Source: Trichobilharzia regenti
Lineage: Eukaryota; Platyhelminthes; Trematoda; Strigeidida; Schistosomatidae
Direction: 5' to 3'
Assembly: GCA_944472135.2 (NCBI GenBank)
Contig: OX235264.1
Location: forward strand, 94,622,319 to 94,686,318
DNA length: 64,000 bases
Part shown: positions 1 to 9,839 of the stretch, piece after piece
Position numbering within the stretch: the first letter of the stretch is position 1
Layout of the letters: the number at the start of each line of letters is the position of its first letter
Made by a program: the position numbers and the translations under genes
Notes under the pieces: model-generated
The model's input: only the letters and a program-made list of their open reading frames with translations
The model's database searches: none
What the model was told of the DNA's origin: nothing

Positions 1-1905
1 GACACAAATCAACACTAGCGAAGATGTCGGTGTCGAAAAGCACTGGGACAACTGGAAAACGGTGTGGAATCAAACCTGCACGGAAGTTCTAGGCAGAAAG
101 AAGAGACAGGACAAACAGTGGCTCACTACGGACACTTGGAAACTAATAGAAGAAAGAAGGACAGTGAAACAATAGATAATCCAGCGCACCGACGAGCAAC
201 AGAAACAGGAGTTGAATGCTAGCTACAATACGCTGAGCAAAAGAGTAAAGAAGAGTGCCAGGGAAGACAAAAGAAAATATTATGGAACCATGGCAAACGA
301 AGCAGAACAAGCTGCAGGTAAAGGAAACCTCGCCACACTCTACCAAACAACTAGGAACATATCGGGCAGAAGTTCGACACAGATTAAGCCAATAAAGGAC
401 GACAATGGAAAGTCAATCACCAAAGAGGTGGAGCAAAGAACACACTGGGCTGAAAACTTCAAAAGACTTCTAAATCGACCGCCACCTACATACAACGCGC
501 CCAACAATACCAACAACGGAAGCAGAACTACGAGTGAACATCGACCCCCCGATGAACTCAGAGGTCCTGAATGCAATCAAGATGTTAAAAGCTGGAAAGG
601 CAGCAGGACCAGATGGAATCTCAGCAGAAGCATTGAAAATGGACCCTGGATGCAGAAATCCGACCGGTACAAGCTGGATTCAGGAGAAACAAGTCATGCA
701 TTGATCAAATCGCCACACTACGGATCATCATTGAAAAAAACTTGGAATGGCAGTCACCCCTCTGTCTCAACTTCATCGACTTTGAAAAGGCCTTCGATAG
801 CACAGCGTCGATCGAGAGGTGATTTGGCAACTACTTCGCTATTACGGGCTGCCATCGACAATTATACATCTCATCCAACAATTATACGACAATGCTGCAT
901 GCCAAGTAATCCACAACGGGAAACTTACGGAAGCCTTCGAAGTGAGGACAGGAGTGAGGCAAGGCTGTCTATTATCGCCAATGATCTTCCTGATTGCAGT
1001 AGACCGGATAATGCGACAGACAACGGGCAATGAGGAAACAGGCATAAAATGAACTCACACAAAAAAACTTGGAGGATCTGGACTTCGTCGATGATATATG
1101 TCTGATTTCCACAAACTGGAAGATATGTAAGTGAAAAGCTACAAGCTGGCAGAAGAAGCATGAAAGATAGGACTTCAAGTGAACATAGATAAACAAGAGG
1201 TGATGAAGATTCTTGGCCAACACCAACAGCAGCAACAACAACAGACGACAGTCAGTAATAATGGGAAGAACCTGAAAGAAACAACTTCCTTTACCAACCT
1301 ACGTAGGAAGCATAGTCGCAACTACAGGCGGACGGAATTGACGAAGATTTTAAAGCCAGAATCGGAAAAGCAAGACTAGCTTTCAATACTTTTAAGTCTG
1401 TGTGGAGGTCAACAGCACTCAGCATGAAAATGAAAATAAGATCCGGATTTTCAACCTTAATGTGAACTAAGTTCTACTCACTGCACGGATCAGAGATTTG
1501 ACGCGTCATAATCAGCATCTCGAACAAATTTCAGACCTTCATTAACAGTTGTCTTCGCTCAATACTCAAGATCAGATGACCAGAAAAGATCACCAACAAA
1601 GATCTCTGGGAGCGAACCAACCAGGAACCGATTGTGAAACAAATAGGCAGAAATAAATGTAGATGGATTGGCCACACGCTGAGGAAACCATCAAGTGACA
1701 TCACTTGATAAGCCCTCGAGTGGAAACCGAAAAGGAAGCGGCGAGTTGGTCGTTAAAAATGACTTGGAAGACGTCATGTGAGGAGGGGAAGAAAGCATGT
1801 GGGCAGACTTGGAGCGGAGTGAAAAAGTTGGTAGAAAACCGAAGGCGCAGCTGAAGCCCTCTGTTCCTCTAGGAATTAAAGGATATCATAATAATAAATA
1901 ATATT
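1..1905 (+). pseudogene. Decayed RTE-clade (SR2-like) non-LTR retrotransposon, 5' part outside window
   Basis: Remains of an RTE-type reverse transcriptase read on the plus strand with frame changes and stops. Recognisable blocks are GKAAGPDGISAEAL near 590-640, DQIATLRIIIEKN then FIDFEKAFDS near 700-800, GVRQGCLLSP near 945-975, the catalytic box as FVDD near 1,085-1,100, a connector-type segment near 1,350-1,430 and WIGHTLRK near 1,660-1,690. About 60 residues between the GPDG block and the DQIATL block are missing, and a frame change follows FDS. The 3' end runs into an ATAATAATAAATAAT tail, as RTE elements often have. It cannot encode an intact enzyme. The longest clear frame (212-1,033) mixes frames and is not the ancestral protein. 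A longer copy lies at 31,090-33,432. Confidence 0.85.
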
Positions 1906-3417
1906 TGCAATTCACAACACAATTTATGATTTCATCATTCCGTTCATCCGTTTATGTGTGCCCAATATCTGACGAAGCAGATTGTGATTAATAAATCATA
2001 AGTTGCTCTCTTCGCCGCCAGGCGACTACAAAAACTCACTCGTTCCCACCTGCTGCTATTCAATTTTTTGGTGATACCATATTACATATGAGTCATCACT
2101 TTAGTCCATATGTATACTCGCCTTCCCACTCCCTGTCGTCAATTGCAAGATTCAGGTCACAACGTAGAAAATCGTCAGCGCTAGTCGTACGCATATCCTT
2201 ACTTCATAAGCTTCAATGCTTTTCATTATAGAAATCACTTTGTATTTGACGTTGTAAACGTGCTATTGAATAGGTTCATTGGCTTGTTTGGTGAACTCGG
2301 AATTGTTGAAGTAGTTCCAATATTACTTCGTCGTCTACGGCTTCCTGGTAGCCGATGGATTTGATGTAGACGGTTGACTTGCATTCACTTATCTTTCTCC
2401 GATTGACGCGTATCGTCGCGAGCTGATCGGCGCATGGTTCAACTCTCCAGAATCCAGCTTGTTTCTGGTGGCGTTTCGCAGTCACAGCATCTATCGGTTT
2501 TGTGTAAATGAGTTCGTATTTCACTTGGAGTGGAGAGGTCTGAGATCCTGCACAAGTTCTTGCATAGGCACGTGTCCATGTCTATGTGAATTTGATTATA
2601 TGTAGTTTCTACTAATCGATAGAAAAATATCTCTCCGAGAGAATGTAGCTACAAATTCCATCTTGTTCCATGGTAACAGTCGGAGTACATGTCTCCATCA
2701 TTGTCTCAGTGTTCAGTATTATATTTCAACTCATTTATTTCAATAACCAATTGACTTACTAACCATCTGACTTACTAACCAACTGTCTTATCAACTATTA
2801 CCTGTGCATCTGGTGCAGTTTTGCTAGTGACAGAGTGGGTGTTTGGGTGACTCCGCCTGTTAGCAAGTGATTTCCATTTGAGACGTTCTTCCTGCTTATC
2901 AAATGTTCTTGGAGGATTTCTGAGTTGTTAAAATCAAATTGGTGGTCTGATTTCACAGCATAGTTGATACTTTCTCAGGTCTCCTGGTTGCGTTGGCTTC
3001 CATGCTGGACGAAATCAGACTCCATTTGTTCAATTCATCTCTTCTTGATTTCTACCGAGGTTTGTTCGATGCATCTTGTGTCACATTTTGGTTACTTAAG
3101 GTTACAGACATACACAGTGAGGCCATTGGAATAGACTCATTCCCCTAAACAGGGTTGCATTTCACTCTGTCTGAGCTTTTCGAAAGGAAAGTCTGATACA
3201 GCGTTTATTGACTTCTCTACTAATCTGAGCATATGTAATATGTTATCACCAAAAAGTTGAATAGCAGCAGGTGGGAACGACTGTGTTTAGGTAGGAGGCT
3301 GGCGGCGAAGAGAGCAAATTATGATTTATTAATCACAATCTGCTTCGTCAGATATTGGGCACACATAAACGGATAAACGGAATGATGAAATCATAAATTG
3401 TGTTGTGAATTACAAGT
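1904..3417. mobile_element. 1.5 kb element with ~185 bp terminal inverted repeats, copy 1
   Basis: Positions 1,904-2,091 and 3,230-3,417 are inverted copies of each other with a few mismatches; both contain the block CAGCAGGTGGGAACGA or its complement. The ends are TTGCAATTCACAAC and the complement of CTTGTAATTCACAAC. I see no transposase and no clear target-site duplication, so it would be non-autonomous, or simply a fold-back repeat. The interior (2,276-2,703, minus strand) holds a decayed coding segment. The left end directly abuts the 3' tail of the RTE copy. Further copies are at 33,433-34,946, 53,571-55,084 (inverted) and 17,405-18,716 (inverted, one end lost). Confidence 0.7.
2276..2703 (-). 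pseudogene. Captured host-like gene fragment inside TIR element, copy 1
   Basis: Two successive minus-strand frames look protein-like. The upstream frame has a cysteine-rich stretch containing DMDTCLCK. The downstream frame, 2,524-2,276, runs 82 codons with WRVEPCADQ near residue 26 and ends EVILELLQQFRVHQTSQ. The frames are offset and the upstream one carries a stop that is absent from the 17.9 kb copy, so this is a broken relic. Upstream, near 2,809, CAG followed by GTAATAG looks like an old splice donor. I do not recognise the family. The 82-codon frame opens at GTG, so its start is not real. Confidence 0.4.
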
Positions 3418-3593
3418 AAGGTACTTCGATTCAGTGCAAAGAGAAATAGAAATTATTCGGTCATCACACGACATGTCCTTGATGGTCGTCGTTGTCAAAT
3501 CAATAAGAGAAAGATTCGCATGATTTTGATTCATGCGAAACAGCCGTCTCCTATCGAAATCACTACAAATCACTATCTCAATTGGTTTTCCTG

Positions 3594-4235
3594 ATTTCAG
3601 GTAGACTGGATAATGCGACAAACAGTGGTGGGCGGGATAGACACAGGAAAGAAACGGAGCTACACAAAAGTTGGTGTGGGCTTTGCCGATGACATTTCTC
3701 TGATTTCTCACAAACTGGAAGATGACAAGTAAAAAGCAGCATACAAGGATGGCAGGAATCCAGGTGAACATAAAATAGACAGAGATGATGAAGATTCCTG
3801 GCCAACAGCAACAGCAACAAAAACAGACGACAATCAGCATAAATGGGAGAAACCTGAAAGAAGCGACCTCCTTCACCCGTCTACCAACCGACCTGAAAAG
3901 CATTGTTCAAACTACTGGCGGACAGAAATGAGGAGTATATCAAATCAAGGATGGGGAAGGCAAGTCAAGCTTTCACTTCTCTCAAATCTGTGTGGAAATC
4001 GACAGCACTCAGGATGAATAATGAGATCCGGATTATCGACTCGAATGTGAATTCAGTGCTAATTTATGGATCAGAGATTTGGCGTGTCATGAGGAGCACC
4101 TCAAACAAACTACAGACTCCAATGTGAAGAAGAGATATGAGTTGTGGGTAGACTGGAAGCCTACTGGAAATGTTGACAGAGAACCGAACGCGGTGGAGAC
4201 GTGCACCTGAAGCCCAACTTTCCGATAACAAAAAG
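3594..4235 (+). pseudogene. RTE reverse transcriptase fragment with FADD box, copy 1
   Basis: Plus strand reads VDWIMRQT near 3,605, then GFADDISLISHKLED around 3,690-3,725 (the catalytic Tyr-X-Asp-Asp equivalent), then a connector segment 3,903-4,127 with GKASQAFTSLKSVWKSTAL and VLIYGSEIWR. These follow RTE order and spacing, but frames change between blocks and the palm domain before VDWIM is missing. It is a different, more diverged copy than the element at 1-1,905. The opposite-strand frame of 170 codons at 3,391-3,903 is an antisense shadow. Other copies are at 18,891+, 30,300-, 35,123+, 52,752- and 55,262+. Confidence 0.75.
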
Positions 4236-4903
4236 ATAGAGACAATACTAATGATAATATGTGATGACAGAAACACAATCACTTGGCTACCACATCCAGT
4301 CAAATGACTGTGATCGGCTTCTCTTAACATCTATCTTGTTTGTAAAGGTGAAAATCAAATAAAACTCATTGCTGACACGATAATGATAACGCATATTTCT
4401 CACTGATAACAGTAATTAACACATATCATGCCTTTTATGTTTGTGAGACAGTAGATTTTGTGTGATTTTCAGTAATGTCATCAGGTCAGCCTGACTCAAC
4501 ACACCTGGTTATCTGGTGGAAGCCAAAATTTGTGAATTCCGTCAGTGGGTAGTTTTGTCTGTGTGAATCGATGAGTTGTTCAGTCCAGATATTCACATAA
4601 TATTTCATTGACTTTATCTTTACTTGTAATTCATGATGATGAGGATGTCAGTCTGCACACAGTCTGTCTTCCTGACTTCCTCTCCTCATTGTGCACTTCA
4701 GTGTTCAGAGAATGCATCCCTCTTCTCGAATTTTGGTCTCCCATTCCTCTCTTTCTCTCTGTCTTGATTTCCCAGCTTCATTGACGAGAGATTGAATTCA
4801 CATACGAATTATGTGACCAACTTGAATCGCTTGTCACGAATCACGCGACGAGTCTCTCCATCACATACAGGCTGTGATGTTACTCTCATAAGGAAAACAC
4901 TAA
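4236..4903. repeat. Non-coding repeat module with a CAT/GAT microsatellite
   Basis: No gene seen. Positions 4,270-4,690 recur near 23,828-24,240, 29,880-30,190, 35,800-36,210, 43,760-44,150 (inverted), 52,330-52,720 (inverted) and 62,400-62,800 (inverted). A short GAT/CAT run near 4,633-4,650 varies in length between copies. Positions 4,690-4,903 lead into the next small frame. Confidence 0.6.
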
Positions 4904-5095
4904 ATGGAGGGGGAAATAGTGTTGAGTTCTTGCAGTGACATTATTTTCTCGCAACGCTATCAACGAATTATTATTACAACTCTCCTTCGAAAACTGTTGG
5001 ACGGACATTCCACGGTCAGGGATAAATATGGATACAGGCCAGCCAGGAAAGACTTCGATTTCTTAAATTGGACCACTAATTCACTGATATGGTGA
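4904..5095 (+). CDS. Unknown 63-codon ATG frame, copy 1
   Basis: A true ATG opens a frame starting MEGEIVLSSCSD and ending NSLIW before TGA. The same frame is intact at 29,443-29,631(-), 36,433-36,624(+) and 51,892-52,083(-), and decayed at about 19,350-19,490 and 56,030-56,200. There is no signal peptide and no recognisable domain. The sequence is charged and could be a terminal exon or a chance frame kept open by recent duplication. Confidence 0.2.
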   Translation: MEGEIVLSSCSDIIFSQRYQRIIITTLLRKLLDGHSTVRDKYGYRPARKDFDFLNWTTNSLIW

Positions 5096-5261
5096 ATCAC
5101 TCTATGAATATCTGTGCTCTCCAGTTTTGATAGTATCTTCTATGGGATAAAACGTCGCCATCTCATGCAGTCTTCGGTGACTGGAAACTACAAGAATAGT
5201 AGTCGCCTGGTTGCATGCATATTCCAGTTATGCTGACTTACAAGAAGGCATATCAAACATA

Positions 5262-5745
5262 AATCCTAGCCCAAATTGTCGTCACACAAAACAGAGCTAA
5301 AATTCGTGGTGTCTCAGTAGTGAATAATCTGAATACTACTAGGAGAGAGACATTAGAAAGTGATAGTTCTCAGTATTCGAATTCGCGAAATATATGCAGA
5401 ATAATGAACAATTCTCAAATAAAATCGCGGATTTCGCAAGCTAGATTTCTGACAGAGTGCAATCACACATATAGTTTCATCACATTTTCTGCGATGTTGT
5501 GGATTGTGTGGCCAAAATTCACCACACCTCCAGTAGGACGACTAAGTGAATTATTACACACGAGTAGCCCTCTGCACAACTACCTGCCTGTTTACAGTTT
5601 ATCAGCTACACTTACAAGTATTTATGGTATTTTTGTGGTGCACATGTTTATGAGGGATATTCGGGTTACTCTTGGGATAGAATACGGATTTTCACTGTTC
5701 GTATGGAAAAGTACTCTGAGTGTCATTCTCCATGTTCATTCGTGA
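5262..5745 (+). CDS. Putative membrane protein terminal exon, copy 1
   Basis: The open frame follows a stop near 5,260 and has no convincing ATG near its start, so it is more likely an exon than a whole gene. The N-terminal third is polar and Ser/Asn rich. The C-terminal half has hydrophobic segments around FITFSAMLWIVWP, then TSIYGIFVVHMFM, then FSLFVWKSTLSVIL, ending HVHS before TGA. The last ~70 residues are kept in six copies and look like the last two helices of a small multi-span membrane protein. A good acceptor (CTGCCTGTTTACAG) lies in the frame near 5,600 and could start a shorter exon. Family not identified; the polypeptide could be antisense or chance. Confidence 0.35.
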
Positions 5746-6214
5746 TAAGGCATTGTGAACGACGATCTGGCTGTAGGCGAAGTTCCTGAATTCACAACAT
5801 CCTCACATCGACGACCACGACGACGACGACTAATATCGGAGATTGCATTCAAGAACACACTTACGGCGAATCATAATCTGAACAAATCGACAGTAATGGA
5901 TTCAGTAGCCAGAAGTGAAAATTCCAAAGAACACAGTTCACTGACCACTGTGGTACATTTTCTATTGTGTGAAATGGACTGTTTGTTTGAGATCCACACC
6001 TATGTGCATATATGGTTGGTTCAAACACACATGTGGTCACGCCGCCGAATACGTGTGAATGACCATCATTCCTACAAGTAATAATTCCAATTAATAACTC
6101 GGTTCAGTAATATTTGAAATATATACTAGGTGGTGGTGGAATAATGTCAGTAAGCACATTTCACATGATGTGTCATCCCAGGAACCAGTATTGTTTGCAT
6201 TTGTCGAAAACGCG
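5746..6214. repeat. Non-coding tail with (CGA)n tract and mosaic segment
   Basis: A frame of 108 codons starts at a GTG just after the membrane-like frame but shows no domain. The CGA tract near 5,809-5,830 differs in length and interruptions at 20,163, 29,075, 37,337, 51,160 and 56,538. The stretch 5,970-6,045 exists in clearly different versions among the copies. Confidence 0.5.
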
Positions 6215-6655
6215 CGTAACCACTGAAGGCGGCGTCACATGTGGTCCACGCGGTAGGCTATTCACAAATGCATCGACTCACAGTCTGAACCACAAATACA
6301 CTCAACACAGATCCGTATAATCAGGGAAAGAAAGATCAATGTTCACAACATCCTCAACTCGATGTGAGCGTGTGTCGCCACTAACTACCTGATGTTTGAG
6401 ATGACGTCGTTGTAAGTGACTACGAAAATTGTAGAACCAATCGTAGTAAGTCTTTCGATCTCACTCACAATTGGTGAGAATGGAGGTGACTTGATTGGTG
6501 TGATTGAAACTGCACAGCTGTGGTGATTCGCTTCACTATACTCTACTCCTCTCAATTCACACACATGCATGCATGTCACATGTGTCTCACTGTCTAATAT
6601 TATATGTCAGAATGAGTGAGTGAGTGTGTGTGGGTGCGCGCTCAGCAAAATACTG

Positions 6656-6663
6656 TATATATA
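6656..6663 (+). promoter_or_regulatory. TATA-like box of peptide gene copy 1
   Basis: TATATATA begins 67 bases before the ATG at 6,723, a distance that would give a short 5' untranslated region. The box and its surroundings are kept upstream of all seven copies, for example 11,187-11,194 on the minus strand. Confidence 0.5.
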
Positions 6664-6722
6664 CGGTGGAGTGACGATGATCGTGTATGACAGTGTGATA
6701 ATCGGTCTCCAGAGAACTGAGA

Positions 6723-6968
6723 ATGCAGTCGAAGTGTCTACGAAATAGATTGGCCATCGGTGTCGTCATCTTCGTCATCCAATTGATCACAGTGTTTGCA
6801 GCTGTGGCACACGATACTCTCGCGATTGATAAACGTGAGTGATTCAAGCTGAAGTAGCTGACTGAGTGTTTGTGATATGAATTTGCTATGTGTGAAATGC
6901 TCTCAATGTCTTTTGTGTCTTCCATTTTACCACTAGGTCAGAAGGAGCCGTTTCGATATGGAAGGTAG
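6723..6968 (+). CDS. Candidate amidated neuropeptide-like precursor, copy 1 (two exons)
   Basis: Proposed coding exons are 6,723-6,834 and 6,937-6,968, joined across a 102-base GT-AG intron with donor C/GTGAGTG and acceptor TTTTACCACTAG. The product has 47 residues. Residues 1-29 form a signal peptide: basic start, hydrophobic core 10-28, Ala-Val-Ala cleavage motif at 27-29. A short spacer (HDTLAID) is followed by Lys37-Arg38, then QKEPFRY, Gly46, Arg47 and a TAG stop. In known peptide precursors, Lys-Arg is cut by prohormone convertase and a Gly before a basic residue becomes a C-terminal amide, so the expected product is pGlu-Lys-Glu-Pro-Phe-Arg-Tyr-NH2. The intron splits the Arg38 codon; if it is kept, translation ends after one more residue and no peptide is made. 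The ATG has A at -3. An AATAAA signal lies 101 bases after the stop. Gene structure is seen in sequence; function is inferred. It could instead be another small secreted peptide. Confidence 0.65.
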
Positions 6969-7068
6969 TCAGCGAGCCGGAGATTCGTAACACGCGTGTC
7001 GGTATTGCATGCAATCCGAAGGATTTGAACATTGGTTGTGATTACGTTGTATTCTGTGATATTATAGT

Positions 7069-7074
7069 AATAAA
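7069..7074 (+). terminator. Polyadenylation signal of peptide gene copy 1
   Basis: AATAAA 101 bases past the TAG stop. The same hexamer at the same distance follows the other copies I checked (10,776-10,781 minus, 21,775-21,780 minus, 38,595-38,600 plus). It supports the proposed strand and 3' end. Confidence 0.5.
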
Positions 7075-7305
7075 CATATACTCGTCTATTAACCTTGTTT
7101 TGCATACCGACGTTTGCTCTCCGATATTGAGTTGACGAGTAGTGGATGTGAAAATTCAGTGGTATGATACAGTAGTAGATATATCCTCGACCGCCGGTGT
7201 AGGGTCTGAGTGACAAGCGTGATTTTACATGTCTTGGATATGTTGTGATGTTGTTCTGGGTGGAATCGGAGCGAGATCTGAAATCCGTGGCAGTTTTGTT
7301 GTATT

Positions 7306-7488
7306 GTGGGTTGTATTAGCAGACCCTTTAGGAGAATTGAACGCTGTCGAAATTTTCAGCGCAATATATCGACAAAATTGACAAGAAATCATCGCCTACT
7401 AGGAGCGATCTCCACTCGATTCCTCAATGAGTTCTTATGCATAGAAATATCATTAGTCAGCGGACATTCAGTTCTCTCTAATGATTGA
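7306..7488 (+). CDS. Conserved 60-codon frame downstream of peptide gene, copy 1
   Basis: The frame contains RRIERCRNFQRNISTKL and STRFLNE. It opens at GTG, so the true start is unknown; TTGTATTAG just inside could act as a splice acceptor. The frame is open in eight places on the same strand as the nearby peptide gene, including more diverged versions at 28,427-28,648(-) and 56,983-57,204(+), and is broken at about 10,380-10,540. No domain recognised. It lies beyond the peptide polyadenylation signal. Confidence 0.25.
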   Translation: MGCISRPFRRIERCRNFQRNISTKLTRNHRLLGAISTRFLNEFLCIEISLVSGHSVLSND

Positions 7489-7739
7489 CAGTGCCACTTT
7501 GTGAATTGTCGTGTGGCCTGTGCTATGTTCACTCGTTCTAGTTTGCGTCATAGAGTTGTGCTGTTCACGAATGTTCACGAATGAGTTTCGGTGCATCATT
7601 GCATAGATGATATTTCGCGAGAGCGTATGTTTCTCACTCCTCTGACATTTGACATTGACTGCATTTCAGCGTGGTCGGAATGACATTACAATTAATGTGC
7701 CATCCAGCTTTGTCCAACTCTGTTGACATGGCATAGTGT

Positions 7740-7792
7740 CACTGAAGCCTGATGAAATATGCGGTAAAACTGCATGAAAATCAGCTTCAGTG
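7740..7792. other. 13-bp-stem hairpin, copy 1
   Basis: CACTGAAG (7,740-7,747) pairs with CTTCAGTG (7,785-7,792), and after one bulged C, CTGAT pairs with ATCAG. Within the loop ATGC and GCAT can also pair. The hairpin is unchanged at 39,260-39,312 and 49,201-49,253. Confidence 0.5.
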
Positions 7793-8241
7793 AGTTGGAT
7801 TTACAGAATCGGTCTAAGGGTATTCAGTGTTTCACGTGATTGTAACGGTAACCATCTTTGCAGCTTTCAACGACATGACATAATTCACCCCCTCGCATCT
7901 AGGCTCAAGAAGCACGTGTGAACAGAGACGAATCTGATTTGAATTCATCATTTTTATTGTGAATGGGGATTTTTCGGTGCTCACATTCGGTGTGAGACGT
8001 GTTCACTGCCGACTAGAGTACGTTACTGATGGTTTCAACCAGTACAGAAAGCGTACAGTGATGCGATGATGCATCACACACGAATCACACTTCATTGGCT
8101 AATCAGCTATTCATCACGATATTCGAATACACATATGTATGAGTAGCTGTGCTGTCTCCACTTTCATCAGGACGGGAGAAACTGAGCTGGATATTTTATT
8201 TGTGAGCGGACGCCAGCGAATTATTTTCTGGTGATTTGTGT

Positions 8242-8577
8242 TTATCCACAGAGTGAAAGATAAATAATCGACGACTCTGGTCTTGATATCAAGGTGTATA
8301 TTCTGCCAGGATTTATTCGCAATAGAGTTCCACACAAGAGACTGTGAACGATTTCACGATTTTCTTCTCTTTTACACATACATCTGGAAGTTTGCCTATT
8401 TCGCCACTTGGTACGGAATGTCATGTGAATCAATATAGGGACAATGAACGATTTTACAATGTTTTCTGGTTGATCAGAATCATGTGTGTGTGTAAATATT
8501 GGAGGAATTGTTATCCATTCTCTGTTGCCACAGTTCGCGACGAGCTGTACTGTAGTATTATCGGTGAATCTTAGTGC
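8242..8577. other. Overlapping antisense frames of uncertain coding strand, copy 1
   Basis: Minus strand 8,433-8,242 reads 63 codons, with CGTLLRINPGRIYTLISRP near the middle and ending YLSLCG, and an AATAAA (complement near 8,190) follows about 45 bases on. The plus strand 8,344-8,574 reads a cysteine-rich frame with MCVCKYWRNCYP. The copies at 39,762-40,094 and 48,419-48,751 keep both frames open, with amino-acid changes in each. The minus-strand end loosely resembles the last strands of a TIMP/netrin-like domain, but this is too short to call. Confidence 0.25.
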
Positions 8578-8961
8578 GGGCTCAGCTGAACTTCAGACAA
8601 CACAATATTCGACTCAGAACAGAGAATGATAATACTCACAACCAAACGGTTGTGAGGAGTTGATGAACTATTCGGACATGTACGTATTCTGACCGAAATT
8701 TGTTGTTATTGATGCATTTAATAATTCATGTGGTTGGAATGCATCCTGCAATCAAGGAAGTTTGTTGTCATAGCTATCAATAATCTCCAAGAGGGACATA
8801 GAAATATCAGTTAGAAATTTCGTCTCGATATGCGGATCGCATGTATCTTCTCGTCGAATTTGGGTAAATGATGTTGTTCACTGATGAGATTTCGCCAAAC
8901 AGACGTAGAAATACTTCGTCAAGTGACTCAACACAGAATACCATGAATACGTTGAGTGATT

Positions 8962-9147
8962 TCAACGAAATCCTCTCATGGTCTGTTCAACATATGACGG
9001 TGTCAATATACTGATAGTTAAACTTGAAGAACACGTAGACACAAGATCGTGTGATACGTTAACACTAATGAGATTGCGCTTCCTACATTCCTGAAACAGC
9101 GTTGTTAGAACTGAACCTACTTGTACAGGAATACAATAAACTCTCAC
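8962..9147 (-). CDS. Unknown 61-codon frame, copy 1
   Basis: Opens at GTG, contains YCIPVQVGSVLTT and a second cysteine pair, and ends TMRGFR. A stretch GTAGGT ... TTCTAAC ... TTTCAG inside the frame would be a 30-base intron of the very short kind known in schistosome genes, and its removal keeps the frame. Copies: 40,482-40,667(-), 47,846-48,031(+). No domain recognised. Confidence 0.2.
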   Translation of the reverse strand: MRVYCIPVQVGSVLTTLFQECRKRNLISVNVSHDLVSTCSSSLTISILTPSYVEQTMRGFR

Positions 9148-9189
9148 AGAGTAATGCAGTAATATTTACTGATGACGGTTCAAGAACAT

Positions 9190-9195
9190 TTTATT
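9190..9195 (-). terminator. Polyadenylation signal after four-cysteine frame, copy 1
   Basis: AATAAA on the minus strand, 267 bases past the stop at 9,462. It is kept at 40,710-40,715(-) and 47,798-47,803(+), supporting the coding strand of that frame. Confidence 0.35.
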
Positions 9196-9461
9196 GCTCA
9201 TAATCGTTGCATATAACAATGTGAGACTTTATCAAGAGGTATTCAATTCACAATGATATCATAATCCACCACAGTGCACAATTTCAATTCACAAGTCAAT
9301 GCCTCAAATCACTCCTTAAATACAACATACACGAGGATAGATATTGACACGGCCCTTCGTGACGCCTCATAGAAACCTAAAAACACACAAAGAAACAGGG
9401 CGAAGGAGCACGTTTGCTCACGGTTGTTGGCTACTCCAAGTTCTCCAAATGGACTGCCATT

Positions 9462-9839
9462 TTAGAATCCGTAACTTTGTTGAGGATTTGATTCCTTCAA
9501 ACACTCAAGTGGTGAGGCCTCGGAATAGGTGTAAATGACAACCGTCCTCAACGGAAAGATTTCACAAGGATTATCCTCTGTCTCAATCAACTCTGAAACG
9601 ACCCACCTCCAATGCAATTTCAAGTGCTCGTGAAATGGTATATTGTTCATTCGACCTACACACTTATTTCCAAGAGAAATATGGATATGCCTGAAACCTC
9701 GACATTTCACATGGACTTCAGAAATAGAATGACGAATGAGATTGTACAATACACAGTTGTGTCGTGTTGAGTTGTGTTGTGTTGTGATGTGTGGTGCAAT
9801 CAAGTGAAAGGCCAGAATTATATCGATAATTGCCAACAC
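9462..9839 (-). CDS. Putative secreted four-cysteine domain exon, copy 1
   Basis: 125-codon frame on the minus strand. A hydrophobic start (LAIIDIILAFHLIAPH) could be a signal peptide, followed by a glycosylation motif (HNST) and a region with KCRGF, KCVGR, NPCEIFPL and LECLK cysteines, ending PQQSYGF. The first codon is GTG and a stop lies two codons upstream; an acceptor-like AG falls at this point, so the start is probably in an upstream exon I could not place. The last ~80 residues are identical in all three copies while the first 45 vary (Ile/Val, Val/Glu, Cys/Ser). Four conserved cysteines suggest two disulfides. Family not recognised. Confidence 0.45.
   Translation of the reverse strand: MLAIIDIILAFHLIAPHITTQHNSTRHNCVLYNLIRHSISEVHVKCRGFRHIHISLGNKCVGRMNNIPFHEHLKLHWRWVVSELIETEDNPCEIFPLRTVVIYTYSEASPLECLKESNPQQSYGF

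Noticed and set aside
212..1033. 273-codon plus-strand frame in the RTE copy
   Set aside because: The real RTE blocks fall in changing frames along it; this long frame is a by-product of the decayed element, not a gene.
2440..2490. Possible hammerhead ribozyme, since GAAACGCC next to a CTGGATTCTGG hairpin recalls schistosome satellite ribozymes
   Set aside because: No CTGATGA core in the right place on either strand. Other CTGATGA words (7,748; 8,880; 12,487) lack the matching GAAA and stems; the one at 7,748 is explained by a plain hairpin.
1904..3417. LTR retrotransposon
   Set aside because: The end repeats are inverted, not direct, and no gag, protease or integrase is seen.
3391..3903. 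170-codon minus-strand frame with a hydrophobic Cys/Phe-rich run
   Set aside because: Antisense to the RT fragment. The Cys/Phe run comes from a CAA/CAG-rich tract on the other strand.
6587..6925. 112-115 codon minus-strand frame starting MEDTKDIESIS, open in all seven units
   Set aside because: It lies antisense over the peptide gene, including its exons and intron. It has no supporting TATA or AATAAA in its own direction, and its copies end differently (AERAPTHTHS or AERTHTYS). It is kept open because the DNA is nearly identical.
8242..8433. TIMP/netrin-like C-terminal exon
   Set aside because: Only about 30 residues loosely fit, and the copy at 39.8 kb has lost the key cysteines, so the family cannot be named.
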